Shown in pieces: positions 42,875 through 51,089 of a stretch of DNA of 64,000 bases. The stretch lies in NCBI GenBank assembly GCA_018432935.1, contig JAHDSF010000018.1, positions 186,001 to 250,000 of the forward strand. The letters run 5' to 3'. Source of the stretch: Rhodospirillales bacterium (GTDB lineage Bacteria > Pseudomonadota > Alphaproteobacteria > Rhodospirillales > Shumkoniaceae). Under the pieces are notes generated by a model that was not told where the DNA came from, made no database searches, and saw nothing but the letters and a program-made list of their open reading frames with translations. Numbering within the stretch: position 1 is the first letter of the stretch; each line of letters opens with the position of its first letter. Made by a program: the position numbers and the translations under genes.

Positions 42875-42887
42875 TCCAGCACGCCGA

Positions 42888-42922
42888 GGGCCTCATCCTG
42901 AGCCTGTCGACGGATGAGGCCC
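42888..42922. repeat. Palindromic intergenic repeat, loop AGCCTGTCGA
   Basis: Perfect 11-bp stem GGGCCTCATCC / GGATGAGGCCC around TGAGCCTGTCGAC. The stem-loop closely resembles the CTTCGACAGGCTCAGGATGAGG element frequent between genes in alphaproteobacteria. A related copy with the loop AGCCTGCCGA is at 54488-54522. It follows the dehydratase stop by 13 bases and may also act as terminator. Confidence 0.75.
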
Positions 42923-43089
42923 GACGTGCGCCTCCACGACCGCAGGCACGAGAGCACCGCATTCCAGCAATGCCGGATTCCCTCTGGACTTCGGCCGCCG
43001 GTGCGTTAAATCCCTTCGCGGCGGATGAGCGGGGGTGTTAGGATCCGTCGCCCCGGAGGGGGTTACCCGCATCACTGGCTGAAAGTCCG

Positions 43090-43503
43090 ATGATCAAGGT
43101 CCTGCGCGCCAAGCTCCACGGCATCCGCGTCACCGGCGGCGATCTCAACTATCACGGTTCGATTACCCTCGACCCCGAGCACTGCCGGCTGGCCGGGTTC
43201 TATCCGACCGAGTTCGTCGAGATCTGGAGCAAGGCGACCGGGGCGCGGTTCTCGACCTACGTCATCCACGGCAAGCCGGGCTCGCGCTGCTGCATTCTCA
43301 ACGGCGCCGCCGCACGGCTGGTCGCTCCCGGCGACGAGATCATCATCGCCGCCTCCGCCTTCGTACAGCCGAACGAGTTGCACGCGCTGCGACCCAAGGT
43401 GGTGACCTTCAATCCGGACAATACCGTGAACGAGGTCCTCCATTACGAGGTGTTCGAGACCGCCGAGGACCCGTTTGCGTTCCGCATCGTCCCCGAAGAC
43501 TGA
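43090..43503 (+). CDS. panD: Aspartate 1-decarboxylase
   Basis: PanD makes beta-alanine from aspartate for pantothenate and CoA. The 137-residue precursor cleaves itself between Gly23 and Ser24 in NYHGSITLD to create the pyruvoyl cofactor. Other family features are [19 protein letters not shown] at the start and [20 protein letters not shown], with the glycine-rich loop that shapes the active site. The length is typical of bacterial PanD. It is a housekeeping gene between a dehydratase and a glycosylase gene; the 215-base upstream gap contains the palindromic repeat and no clear promoter. Confidence 0.96.
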   Translation: MIKVLRAKLHGIRVTGGDLNYHGSITLDPEHCRLAGFYPTEFVEIWSKATGARFSTYVIHGKPGSRCCILNGAAARLVAPGDEIIIAASAFVQPNELHALRPKVVTFNPDNTVNEVLHYEVFETAEDPFAFRIVPED

Positions 43504-43526
43504 CCACCCCGTCGCCCGATCGGGCG

Positions 43527-44684
43527 TCAGACGTCGAGCTGGAAGCGCTCGAACCGGTGCAGGGCCTCGTCGATGCGCGGCCGCAGCCGTTCCGATCCTC
43601 CTCCCACCCACGTCCATTGCTGGATCAGCAAACGTCCCTGCCTGCGATCGGTCTTGAGATCGATCACCGCGGCGATCTCGTCGTCGACCAGCACCGGCAG
43701 CGCGAAATAGCCGTATCGCCGCTTGTCCTTCGGGACGTAGGCCTCGAACACGTGCTCGTAGCCGAAAAACAGGCGCAGCCGCTTGCGGTCGTGGATCAGC
43801 GGATCGAACGGCGACAGGATGTGGACCATCTCCGCCACCGGCCGCCGAGCCGCCTCGAGCACTTCCGGCAGCGCCCAATGCTCCCACCGGGGCCCCGCTC
43901 CCTCGACCGCCACCGGCACCAACCTGCCTCGCCGAACCCGTGATTCGATCAGCCGCCGCATCGGCGGCTTGCGGCCGGGATCGCGGTAGCAGGCCGAATC
44001 CAGGCTGACGAGGCCGTGCGCGCGCAAGGCGCGCCCAAGCAGGTAGGAGAGAATCTCGCGCTCCGATGCCGCCCGCGGCGGCTTCTCCCAGCCGAAGTGG
44101 CGGAGCGTCAGCTCGTAGGTCTTGAGCATCCCGGCGCGCTGGCTGATGGTCAGCGTGCCCTGGAAGAAGGCCAGCTGAAGTGCCCGTTTCGACGGCTTGC
44201 GGCTGGCCCACAGGTGCTCCTTCTCGACCAGCACGTCATCCTCGATGTCGCGGATCGTCAGCGGCCCCTGCGAGGCGATCCGGTCGACCACCCGGCGCAG
44301 GTCCTGTCCCTTCACCGCGCCGAACCACGCGCTGCGCTTCCGCCAATCGCGACGCATCGCCGGAAGGTGGAAGCGGAACGCCTCGGTCGGCAGGTACGAA
44401 AGGGCGTGGGTCCAGTACTCGAACACGGTCCTGTCGACGCTTTGGGCCTGCTGCAGGTGCTCGCGCCGGTAGCCGGGAATGCGCGTGAACAGGATGTGAT
44501 GGTGGCAACGTTCGATCACGTTGATGGTATCGATCTGGACGCTGCCCAGGTGCCGCACCGCCGCGGCGGTGGCCTCGGCACCGTCGCCGAACGGGGTTTC
44601 CGAATCCAGCCTCTGGGCGCGCAGCCACACCCGTCGGGCGGCCGGCCGGCCGAGTGCGACGGGGCTTTCGAGCATGGCGCGCAT
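43527..44684 (-). CDS. ycaQ: YcaQ-type winged-helix DNA glycosylase
   Basis: A 385-residue HTH_42 (YcaQ/AlkZ) family protein, DNA glycosylases that unhook interstrand crosslinks and remove bulky alkylated bases. The catalytic Gln-x-Asp motif of the YcaQ branch is Gln50-Ile51-Asp52 in SVQIDTINVIERCHHHIL. Further signatures are SYLPTEAFRFHLPAMRRD, ILSPFDPLIHDRKRLRLFFG and the C-terminal YFALPVLVDDEIAAVIDLKT. The start at 44684 has GAGG upstream and lies 3 bases after the preceding dehydrogenase gene, so the two are probably co-transcribed. Confidence 0.9.
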   Translation of the reverse strand: MRAMLESPVALGRPAARRVWLRAQRLDSETPFGDGAEATAAAVRHLGSVQIDTINVIERCHHHILFTRIPGYRREHLQQAQSVDRTVFEYWTHALSYLPTEAFRFHLPAMRRDWRKRSAWFGAVKGQDLRRVVDRIASQGPLTIRDIEDDVLVEKEHLWASRKPSKRALQLAFFQGTLTISQRAGMLKTYELTLRHFGWEKPPRAASEREILSYLLGRALRAHGLVSLDSACYRDPGRKPPMRRLIESRVRRGRLVPVAVEGAGPRWEHWALPEVLEAARRPVAEMVHILSPFDPLIHDRKRLRLFFGYEHVFEAYVPKDKRRYGYFALPVLVDDEIAAVIDLKTDRRQGRLLIQQWTWVGGGSERLRPRIDEALHRFERFQLDV

Positions 44685-44687
44685 CGC

Positions 44688-45587
44688 TTACCTCGGCGTC
44701 AGGCCGGAGCGCCGCTGCAGTTCGCGGTACACCGCGGCGTGGTCGAGCTGCCCGTCGCCGTGGTCGCAGAGCGCGCGGAAAGTGTCGAGGGCCAGCCTGG
44801 CGAACGGCAGGTCGACGTCCCGCTCTTCCGCAGCCGTCAGCAGGGCAAGCTGGTCCTTGACCTGATTGACGGCGATCCCGCCCGGCTTCCAGTTGCCGTC
44901 GATCATCCGCTCGCCGTGGTGACGCAGGATGGTCGAGCCCGCGAACCCGCCCAGCAGGGCCTGCCGGACGGCACGCGGATCGGCGCCCGCCCGTTCGGCA
45001 AAGACGAGCGCTTCGGCGACGGCGCACAGGGTGACGGCGACGATGTTCTGGCTGGCGAGCTTGGCCACCGTTCCCGCCCCCGCAGGACCGAGGTGGGTTA
45101 CCGTTCCCAACGGCTCCAGCACGCCGCCCAGGCCGGCCACTACCGCCGCCTCGCCCCCCGCCATGATGGTCAAGGTGCCGTCGCGGGCACCCGGTTCGCC
45201 GCCCGATACCGGCGCGTCGACGTACCCCTTGCCCAGGCCCGCCGCCTCGCGCGCCTGGCGCTGCGCCTGGTCGATGGAGATCGTTCCCATCACCACGACA
45301 GTGCCACCTTTGGCCAGCAGCGCCGCCGGGACCCGCCCCGTGGTGTCGGCCCGGAACAGGACGGCGTCATTGGCCGGGCCGTCGGTCAGGAAGCTGATCG
45401 CGACGTCCCGCCCGTCGAGCGCTTCCGACGGCGTCGCACAGGGAATGGCTCCGGGCCGGGCCAGAGCGGTCGCCTTTTCCGGCGACCTGTTCCACGCAGT
45501 CACCGAGAAACCCGCCGCGGCAAGCCGGCGCACCACGTGGCCGCCCATCACGCCGCACCCGATCACCGCAAGCGCCTGTCGCCTCAT
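44688..45587 (-). CDS. Beta-hydroxyacid dehydrogenase (3-hydroxyisobutyrate dehydrogenase family)
   Basis: A 299-residue NAD(P)-dependent beta-hydroxyacid dehydrogenase. The nucleotide motif is AVIGCGVMGGHVVRRLAAAG, the substrate motif DAPVSGGEPGARDGTLTIMA, and the catalytic lysine lies in GTVAKLASQN. This family includes tartronate semialdehyde reductases and the LtnD enzyme of sugar-acid breakdown. ATG 45587 was chosen over a GTG/ATG-rich extension because GAGGGGG precedes it. The gene diverges from the TRAP receptor at 45824 and may be regulated with it; the pdxA-like gene at 50091 fits the same theme. Confidence 0.9.
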   Translation of the reverse strand: MRRQALAVIGCGVMGGHVVRRLAAAGFSVTAWNRSPEKATALARPGAIPCATPSEALDGRDVAISFLTDGPANDAVLFRADTTGRVPAALLAKGGTVVVMGTISIDQAQRQAREAAGLGKGYVDAPVSGGEPGARDGTLTIMAGGEAAVVAGLGGVLEPLGTVTHLGPAGAGTVAKLASQNIVAVTLCAVAEALVFAERAGADPRAVRQALLGGFAGSTILRHHGERMIDGNWKPGGIAVNQVKDQLALLTAAEERDVDLPFARLALDTFRALCDHGDGQLDHAAVYRELQRRSGLTPR

Positions 45588-45632
45588 CTTATGCGCCCCC
45601 TCTCTTCCGGCGAGCATACGCGATCATCATTC

Positions 45633-45660
45633 TGTATGCAAGATCGTAATTTTGAATACA
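45633..45660. promoter_or_regulatory. TGTAT-N18-ATACA inverted repeat in the divergent region
   Basis: TGTAT at 45633 and ATACA at 45656 form an inverted repeat in an unusually AT-rich stretch within the 236-base gap between the divergent dehydrogenase and TRAP genes. It is the best operator candidate in the gap; the regulator is not known. Confidence 0.35.
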
Positions 45661-45823
45661 TAAATGCATGCCAAAGGTTTTCGCAAGCGTACCTCGGATA
45701 TGGCGAAGACAGTGTTGCTTTTCCCAGTCGAATCAGGAATTCTCACGTTCGACGGCTGCAACGGCCGAACAGATAAAAACGAGCACGGCGTCAGCCGCGT
45801 CCAAATCAAACGGGAGAAACGAC

Positions 45824-46810
45824 ATGAAATTCAGTAGTCTGGTCCTGACGGCGGTCGCCGCCATCGTCCTCGCCGCCCCGGCGGCGCAGGCGGCGCCCAA
45901 GAAGCTGAAATGGGCCCACGTCTACGAGACGAGCGAGCCGTTTCAGGTCAACGCCCTGTGGGCGGCGGACGAGATCAAGAAGCGGTCGAACGGCCGCTAT
46001 GAGATCGAAGTCTTCCCGGCCTCCTCGCTCGGCAAGGAAACCGACATCAACGAGGGCCTGAGCCTCGGCACGATCGATATCATCTACACCGGCAACCAGT
46101 TCGCCGGCCGCACCTACGGCCCGGTTTCGATCGGCGGCTATCCCTACGTCTTCCGCAGCATCGACCACTGGAAGAGCTACCTGAAGAGCGACCTCTTCAA
46201 GAGCCTCGCCGACGGCTACCAGAAAGCCTCCGGCGGCCAGAAGATCGTCTGGGCGACCTACTACGGCCAGCGCCACGTCACCTCGAAGAAGCCGATCCGC
46301 ACCCCGGCGGACATGAAGGGGCTGAAGATCCGGACCCCCGACGCGCCGGCGTACACGATCTTCCCCAAGGCGACCGACGCCAATCCTACCCCGATCGCCT
46401 TCGCCGAGGTGTACCTGGCCCTGCAGCAGGGCGTGGTCGACGCGCAGGAGAACCCGCTGCCGACGATCCAGGCCAAGAAGTTCTACGAAGTCCAGACCCA
46501 CATCAACCTTACCGGCCACATCACGGACAGCCTGCTGGTGATCGTCGGCGGTCATGTGTGGAGCAAGCTCGACGACGCCGACAAGACGCTGTTCACCGAA
46601 GTCCTGTCGCAGGCCGCGGACAGGAGCACGGCGACCATCATGCAGTCGGAGAAGGACCTGATCGCCTGGTTCGAGAAGCAGGGCATCACCGTCGTCAAGG
46701 ACGTCGACGTCGCGGCCATGCAGAAGGCGACGGCGGCCTACTACGATGCCCATCCCAAGGACGTGCCTTGGCCGAAGGACGTCTGGGACCGTCTGCAGGC
46801 TCTGAAATAG
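45824..46810 (+). CDS. dctP: TRAP transporter substrate-binding protein DctP (first of a pair)
   Basis: A 328-residue TRAP receptor. Signal peptide to about QAAPKK. DctP motifs: LKWAHVYETSEPFQVNALWA, FPASSLGKETDINEGLSLGT, MKGLKIRTPDAPAYTIFPKA and IAFAEVYLALQQGVVDAQEN. It is closely related to the receptor at 48962-49930, sharing long stretches such as QQGVVDAQENPLPTIQAKKF and SSLGKE. The gene starts the P-Q-M-P run; CGGGAGAAACGAC precedes ATG 45824. Confidence 0.95.
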   Translation: MKFSSLVLTAVAAIVLAAPAAQAAPKKLKWAHVYETSEPFQVNALWAADEIKKRSNGRYEIEVFPASSLGKETDINEGLSLGTIDIIYTGNQFAGRTYGPVSIGGYPYVFRSIDHWKSYLKSDLFKSLADGYQKASGGQKIVWATYYGQRHVTSKKPIRTPADMKGLKIRTPDAPAYTIFPKATDANPTPIAFAEVYLALQQGVVDAQENPLPTIQAKKFYEVQTHINLTGHITDSLLVIVGGHVWSKLDDADKTLFTEVLSQAADRSTATIMQSEKDLIAWFEKQGITVVKDVDVAAMQKATAAYYDAHPKDVPWPKDVWDRLQALK

Positions 46811-46851
46811 CTTTCGGCTGACCTCAGGCTTGACGACGGAGGGAACTGGCG

Positions 46852-47412
46852 ATGACGTCGACCAACGAGGACGCGCTGTCTCTGGTCCATGAACCCTTGG
46901 ACCCCAACGCGCCGGTGCGGTGGAGCGATTACACCATCGACGACTACATCTCGATGGGGATCTTCTGGCTCCTTGCCGCCGACGTCATCGTCCAGTTCTT
47001 TTCCCGCTACGTTCTCAACGACTCGATCGGCTGGACCGAGGAGATCGCGCGTTATCTCCTCATCCTCGTCACCTTCGTCGGCGGCGCAACCGCGGCCCGG
47101 AAGAACGGCCACATCATGGTCGAGTTCTTCTACCGCTACCTGAATCCGCAGGCCGGGTTCGCGCTGTCGACCCTGGTGGACCTCATCAAGATCGTGTTCT
47201 TCTTCTGGATCTCGTGGATCGCCTTCGGCACCGCGGGCAAGGCCAACCAGATGATGGTAGCCATCGATATCCCGAAATCGTGGGTCTACTACATCGTCGC
47301 GGTCGGCCTGCTGTGGATGGGCGTCCGCTCCGTCCAGGCGGCGATCCGCCATTGGAAGCAGGGCGGCAGCTCGCTGAATCGCTTCGACGTCCCCAAGTCC
47401 GCCATCGAATAG
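46852..47412 (+). CDS. dctQ: TRAP transporter small permease DctQ
   Basis: A 186-residue small permease with four helices and an unusually long 40-residue N-terminal cytoplasmic segment. It has FSRYVLNDSIGWTEEIARYL, the DctQ motif with TEE, followed by LILVTFVGGATAARKNGHIM, the usual end of the second helix. GGAGGGAA lies before ATG 46852. The gap after dctP is only 41 bases and has no hairpin, unlike other TRAP operons here. It ends 38 bases before the dctM start. Confidence 0.93.
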   Translation: MTSTNEDALSLVHEPLDPNAPVRWSDYTIDDYISMGIFWLLAADVIVQFFSRYVLNDSIGWTEEIARYLLILVTFVGGATAARKNGHIMVEFFYRYLNPQAGFALSTLVDLIKIVFFFWISWIAFGTAGKANQMMVAIDIPKSWVYYIVAVGLLWMGVRSVQAAIRHWKQGGSSLNRFDVPKSAIE

Positions 47413-47450
47413 ATTCCGACAACAACAAATCCGTCTGTGGGAGGATTTCC

Positions 47451-48812
47451 GTGGTCAGTCGTCTGAGCTCATCGACCGCCATCGTGCTGGCGATCCTCCT
47501 GGCGGCGGTCACCCTGGGCCTCGCGATCATGGGCGAGCACCTGTATTTCCTGTTCGCCTGCGTGTTTCTGTTCATGATCATCGGGGTCCCGGTGGCAATC
47601 GCGCTGGCCGGGTCCTCCCTGCTGTTCATCGTCATGCAGGGAACCGTCCCCGACCTGGTCGTGGTCCACCGGATGATCAACGGGGTCGACAGCTTCCCGT
47701 TGCTTGCGGTGCCGTTCTTCATCCTGGCGGGATCGCTGATGAACACGGTCGGCGTGACCAACCGCATCTTCGATTTCGCCAAGGCGGTGGTCGGCTGGCT
47801 GCCGGGTGGGCTGGGCCACGTCAACGTCGGCGCCTCGATCATCTTCGCCGGCATGTCCGGGGCTGCGGTCGCCGACGCCGGCGGCCTCGGCATGATCGAA
47901 ATCAAGGCGATGCGCGACGCCGGCTACGACGACGACTTCTCGGTCGGCGTCACCGCCGCCTCGTCGACGATCGGCCCCATCATCCCGCCCAGCCTGCCGA
48001 TGGTCATCTATGGCGTGATGGCCAATGCCTCGATCGGCCAGCTGTTCGCCGCTGGCTTCCTGCCCGGCCTGCTGATGGGGGCGGCGCTGATGGGCATGGT
48101 CGCCTACATGGCCCACCAAAGGGGCTATCCGCGCGACCAGGGGTTCTCGTTCCGCAGGCTCGTCACCAGCTTCTTCCGCGCCTTCATGTCGCTGATGACC
48201 CCGATCATCATCGTCGGCGGCATCCTGACCGGCGCGTTCACCCCCACCGAAGCGGCCGTCGCCGCCGTCGTCTATGCAGCGGTGCTGGGAATCTTCTACC
48301 GCACGTTGACCCTGAAGCGCCTCGTCTTCGTCAGCATGGAGACCTTCGAAACCACCGCCGTCATCATGCTGATCGTCGCCGGCGCCTCGATCTTCGCGTG
48401 GATCCTGACCAGCACGCGGGTGACCGAGCTGTTCGTCGGCTTCGCCATGGAGACGCTCGAGAGCAAGGTGCTCGTGCTGCTGATGGTCAACGTCATCCTG
48501 CTGGTGGTCGGCTGTTTCATGGAAACCATCGCCGCGATCACCATCCTGGTCCCGGTGCTCGTGCCGCTGGCCATCAAGGTGGGCATCGACCCTGTCCATT
48601 TCGGGGTGGTGATGGTGCTCAACCTCATGATCGGGCTGCTGACGCCGCCCGTCGGAATGGTCCTCTACGTGTTGTCCCGGGTTTCCGGACGCAGCTTCGA
48701 GCAGTGCTTCAGCGGCACCGCCCCGTTCCTGGTCCCGCTGGTGATCGTGCTGGTCGTGATCACCTTCATGCCAGAGGTCTCCCTCTGGCTGCCGAACCTG
48801 ATCTACCGGTGA
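47451..48812 (+). CDS. dctM: TRAP transporter large permease DctM
   Basis: A 453-residue large permease, starting with GTG at 47451 behind GGGAGG. Family motifs include PLLAVPFFILAGSLMNTVGV, IIFAGMSGAAVADAGGLGMI, STIGPIIPPSLPMVIYGVMA, and GGILTGAFTPTEAAVAAVVY with LLTPPVGMVLYVLSRVSG. It is flanked by two related receptor genes, and may accept ligand from either. A GC hairpin follows the stop by 6 bases. Confidence 0.95.
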   Translation: MVSRLSSSTAIVLAILLAAVTLGLAIMGEHLYFLFACVFLFMIIGVPVAIALAGSSLLFIVMQGTVPDLVVVHRMINGVDSFPLLAVPFFILAGSLMNTVGVTNRIFDFAKAVVGWLPGGLGHVNVGASIIFAGMSGAAVADAGGLGMIEIKAMRDAGYDDDFSVGVTAASSTIGPIIPPSLPMVIYGVMANASIGQLFAAGFLPGLLMGAALMGMVAYMAHQRGYPRDQGFSFRRLVTSFFRAFMSLMTPIIIVGGILTGAFTPTEAAVAAVVYAAVLGIFYRTLTLKRLVFVSMETFETTAVIMLIVAGASIFAWILTSTRVTELFVGFAMETLESKVLVLLMVNVILLVVGCFMETIAAITILVPVLVPLAIKVGIDPVHFGVVMVLNLMIGLLTPPVGMVLYVLSRVSGRSFEQCFSGTAPFLVPLVIVLVVITFMPEVSLWLPNLIYR

Positions 48813-48817
48813 CCCGC

Positions 48818-48846
48818 GCCTCCCGCCCGTCACGCGGGCGGGAGGC
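48818..48846 (+). terminator. GC hairpin between dctM and the second dctP
   Basis: Perfect 11-bp stem GCCTCCCGCCC / GGGCGGGAGGC with a 7-base loop. No T run. It may end or attenuate the first TRAP message before the second receptor gene. Confidence 0.65.
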
Positions 48847-48874
48847 CGCAGACTCCTGCCGCAGGTGAATTCAT

Positions 48875-48886
48875 GGTTGCGCAACC
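48875..48886. promoter_or_regulatory. Perfect palindrome GGTTGCGCAACC before the second dctP
   Basis: A 12-bp perfect palindrome in the 149-base gap before dctP at 48962. TGGT at 48920 and ACCA at 48930 form a second, looser inverted repeat. Either could be an operator for separate control of the second receptor. Confidence 0.4.
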
Positions 48887-48961
48887 GGCATGGTTTGCGC
48901 TATCGATCATGGAAACAATTGGTCTGGCCACCATGCCATCTAACATCAGGGGAGAGACGTC

Positions 48962-49930
48962 ATGAAGCCCGTAACCGTAGCCTTGGCCGCCGCCGCCGTG
49001 TGCGCCGCGTTCTCGGCCCAGGCCGAGAAGCTGAAGTGGGCGCACGTCTACGAGACGAACGAGCCGTATCACCAGAACGCCGTATGGGCGAGCGAGCAGA
49101 TCAAGAAGCAGACCAACGGCAAGTACGAGATCGAAGTCTTCCCGGCCTCGTCGCTGGGCAAGGAGGCCGACATCAACGAGGGCCTCGGCCTCGGCACCGT
49201 CGACATCCTGCTGACCGGCAACCCCTGGGCGGCGAGGATCTACAAGCCGCTGTCGATCGCCGCCTACCCTTATGTCTTCCGCAGCGTCGACCACTGGAAA
49301 AAGTACGCCGGCAGCGACGTGTACAGCGAACTCACCGACGGCTACTTCAAGCTGACCGGCGGCAAGATCGTCGCCTCCTGCTACTATGGCCAGCGGCATG
49401 TCACCTCGAAGAAGCCGGTGCGCGTGCCCGCAGACATGCAGGGTCTGAAGATCCGGGTCCCCGAGGCCCCCAACTACGTCGCCTTCCCCAAGGCGGCGGG
49501 CGCCAACCCGACCCCGATTGCCTTTGCCGAGGTGTACCTCGCCCTGCAGCAGGGCGTGGTCGATGCGCAGGAGAATCCCCTGCCGACGATCCAGGCCAAG
49601 AAGTTCTATGAGGTCCAGAAATACATCAACCTCACCGGCCATATCACCGACAGCCTCAACTACGTCATCGGCGGCCATGTCTGGAAGAAGCTCTCGGATG
49701 CCGAGAAGAAGGTGTTCACCGACGTCATGAAGGAGGCCGCGCAGAAGACCACCGCCTCCATCGAGCAGGCCGAGAAGGATCTCGTCGCCTGGTTCGAGAA
49801 GCAGGGCAACGTCGTGGTCAAGGACGTCGACGTGGCAGCCATGCAGAAGGTGACGGCCGCCTTCTACGCCAACGGCCAGGAGCTGCCCTGGACGAAGGAC
49901 ATCTGGGACCGCGTTCAGGCCATCAAGTAG
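48962..49930 (+). CDS. dctP: TRAP transporter substrate-binding protein DctP (second of a pair)
   Basis: A 322-residue receptor paralogous to the one at 45824-46810. Signal peptide to about AQAEKLK. It shares LKWAHVYETNEPYHQNAVWA, EVFPASSLGKEADINEGLGL, LKIRVPEAPNYVAFPKAAGA, AEVYLALQQGVVDAQENPLP and DVDVAAMQKVTAAFY with its twin; differences concentrate in the loops near the ligand arginine. No permease follows it, and it ends at a Rho-independent terminator, so it probably delivers to the DctQM pair upstream. Confidence 0.95.
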   Translation: MKPVTVALAAAAVCAAFSAQAEKLKWAHVYETNEPYHQNAVWASEQIKKQTNGKYEIEVFPASSLGKEADINEGLGLGTVDILLTGNPWAARIYKPLSIAAYPYVFRSVDHWKKYAGSDVYSELTDGYFKLTGGKIVASCYYGQRHVTSKKPVRVPADMQGLKIRVPEAPNYVAFPKAAGANPTPIAFAEVYLALQQGVVDAQENPLPTIQAKKFYEVQKYINLTGHITDSLNYVIGGHVWKKLSDAEKKVFTDVMKEAAQKTTASIEQAEKDLVAWFEKQGNVVVKDVDVAAMQKVTAAFYANGQELPWTKDIWDRVQAIK

Positions 49931-49959
49931 TTGTTTCCTCCCGACGACTGCAGACTGCC

Positions 49960-49992
49960 GGGACGAAGGTGCCTTGCGCCTTCGTCCCTTTT
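49960..49992 (+). terminator. Rho-independent terminator after the second dctP
   Basis: Stem GGGACGAAGG / CCTTCGTCCC (10 bp, extendable by two pairs) with loop TGCCTTGCG and TTTT at 49989-49992. The best canonical terminator in the window. Confidence 0.9.
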
Positions 49993-50090
49993 GTCTGTCG
50001 GGATGACGCCACGCTCCATTTGTTACCGTGCGCCGCCGACGAAATCCACTATACTGGGGCGGGAACAAGAGGATGGCGGGCGGACAGGAC

Positions 50091-51083
50091 ATGACGAAGG
50101 CAAAGCCAATCGGCATCACCATGGGCGATCCGGCAGGCGTCGGACCGGAGATCATCTGCAAGGCGCTGACGGAAATGGAGGATGACGAGCGGGCGCAGAC
50201 CGTCGTCATCGGGGACGTCCACTTCCTGCAGCGCGCATCCGCCCTCGTCAAGGCGGATCTCGTGTTCGGCCGCGCTTTCGAGGATCTCGCCGAGGGCGTG
50301 GTCGGCGTGGTCGACGTGCCGGCCCGCAACCGTGAGGCGATCCGCCCGGGCGCCATTTGTGACCACGCCGGGGAGCTCGCCTACCGCTGCGTCGAGAAGG
50401 CCGTCACTCTGGCCGTGGCGAGTGATATCTCGGTGATCGTCACCGCCCCCCTCAACAAGGAGGCCCTGCACGCCGCCGGCCACAAATACGACGGCCACAC
50501 CGGGCTGCTGGCGCACCTGACGGGGGCCCCATCGTCCTTCATGCTGCTGGTCTCGGACAAGCTCGCCACGGTCCACGTCTCGACCCATGTCTCGCTCCGG
50601 CAAGCGACCGGACAGGCAACCCGGCAGCGGGTGCTCGAAACGATCCGCGCCGGCAACGCCCATTTCAAGCGGCTGGGACTGGCCAGCCCGCGGATTGCGG
50701 TCGCCGGCCTCAACCCCCACAGCGGCGAGCACGGTCTGTTCGGCAGCGAGGAGATCGACGCGATCGGCCCCGCGGTCGAGGACGCGCAGGCCGAGAAGAT
50801 CAATGTCGTCGGCCCGATCCCGGCGGACACGGTCTTCCATCGCGCCTTGAAGGGCGAGTTCGATCTCGTGGTCGCCCAGTATCACGACCAGGGCCACATC
50901 CCGTGCAAGCTGATCGCCTTCGACGAGACGGTGAACGTCTCGCTCGGGCTGCCGATCATGCGTACCTCGGTCGACCACGGCACCGCTTTCGACGTCGCCT
51001 GGAAGGGGCTCGCAAGCCACTGCAACATGAAGGCCGCGATCGCCTACGCCCGTCGCATGGCCGGGCTTGCCCCGGCCGCCTGA
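50091..51083 (+). CDS. pdxA: PdxA-family 4-phosphohydroxyacid dehydrogenase
   Basis: A 330-residue metal-dependent decarboxylating dehydrogenase. Motifs: GITMGDPAGVGPEIICKAL, VIVTAPLNKEALHAAGHKYD, DGHTGLLAHLTGAPSSFMLL (metal histidine), VAGLNPHSGEHGLFGSEE, VAQYHDQGHIPCKLIAFDE and SVDHGTAFDVAWKG. PdxA acts on 4-phosphohydroxy-L-threonine in vitamin B6 synthesis; PdxA2 relatives act on phosphorylated D-threonate or D-erythronate. The position after a TRAP system and near a beta-hydroxyacid dehydrogenase favours a catabolic PdxA2 role, but no acid-sugar kinase (DUF1537) is seen. ATG 50091 was chosen over a TTG/GTG-initiated extension. Confidence 0.9.
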   Translation: MTKAKPIGITMGDPAGVGPEIICKALTEMEDDERAQTVVIGDVHFLQRASALVKADLVFGRAFEDLAEGVVGVVDVPARNREAIRPGAICDHAGELAYRCVEKAVTLAVASDISVIVTAPLNKEALHAAGHKYDGHTGLLAHLTGAPSSFMLLVSDKLATVHVSTHVSLRQATGQATRQRVLETIRAGNAHFKRLGLASPRIAVAGLNPHSGEHGLFGSEEIDAIGPAVEDAQAEKINVVGPIPADTVFHRALKGEFDLVVAQYHDQGHIPCKLIAFDETVNVSLGLPIMRTSVDHGTAFDVAWKGLASHCNMKAAIAYARRMAGLAPAA

Positions 51084-51089
51084 ACCTGG

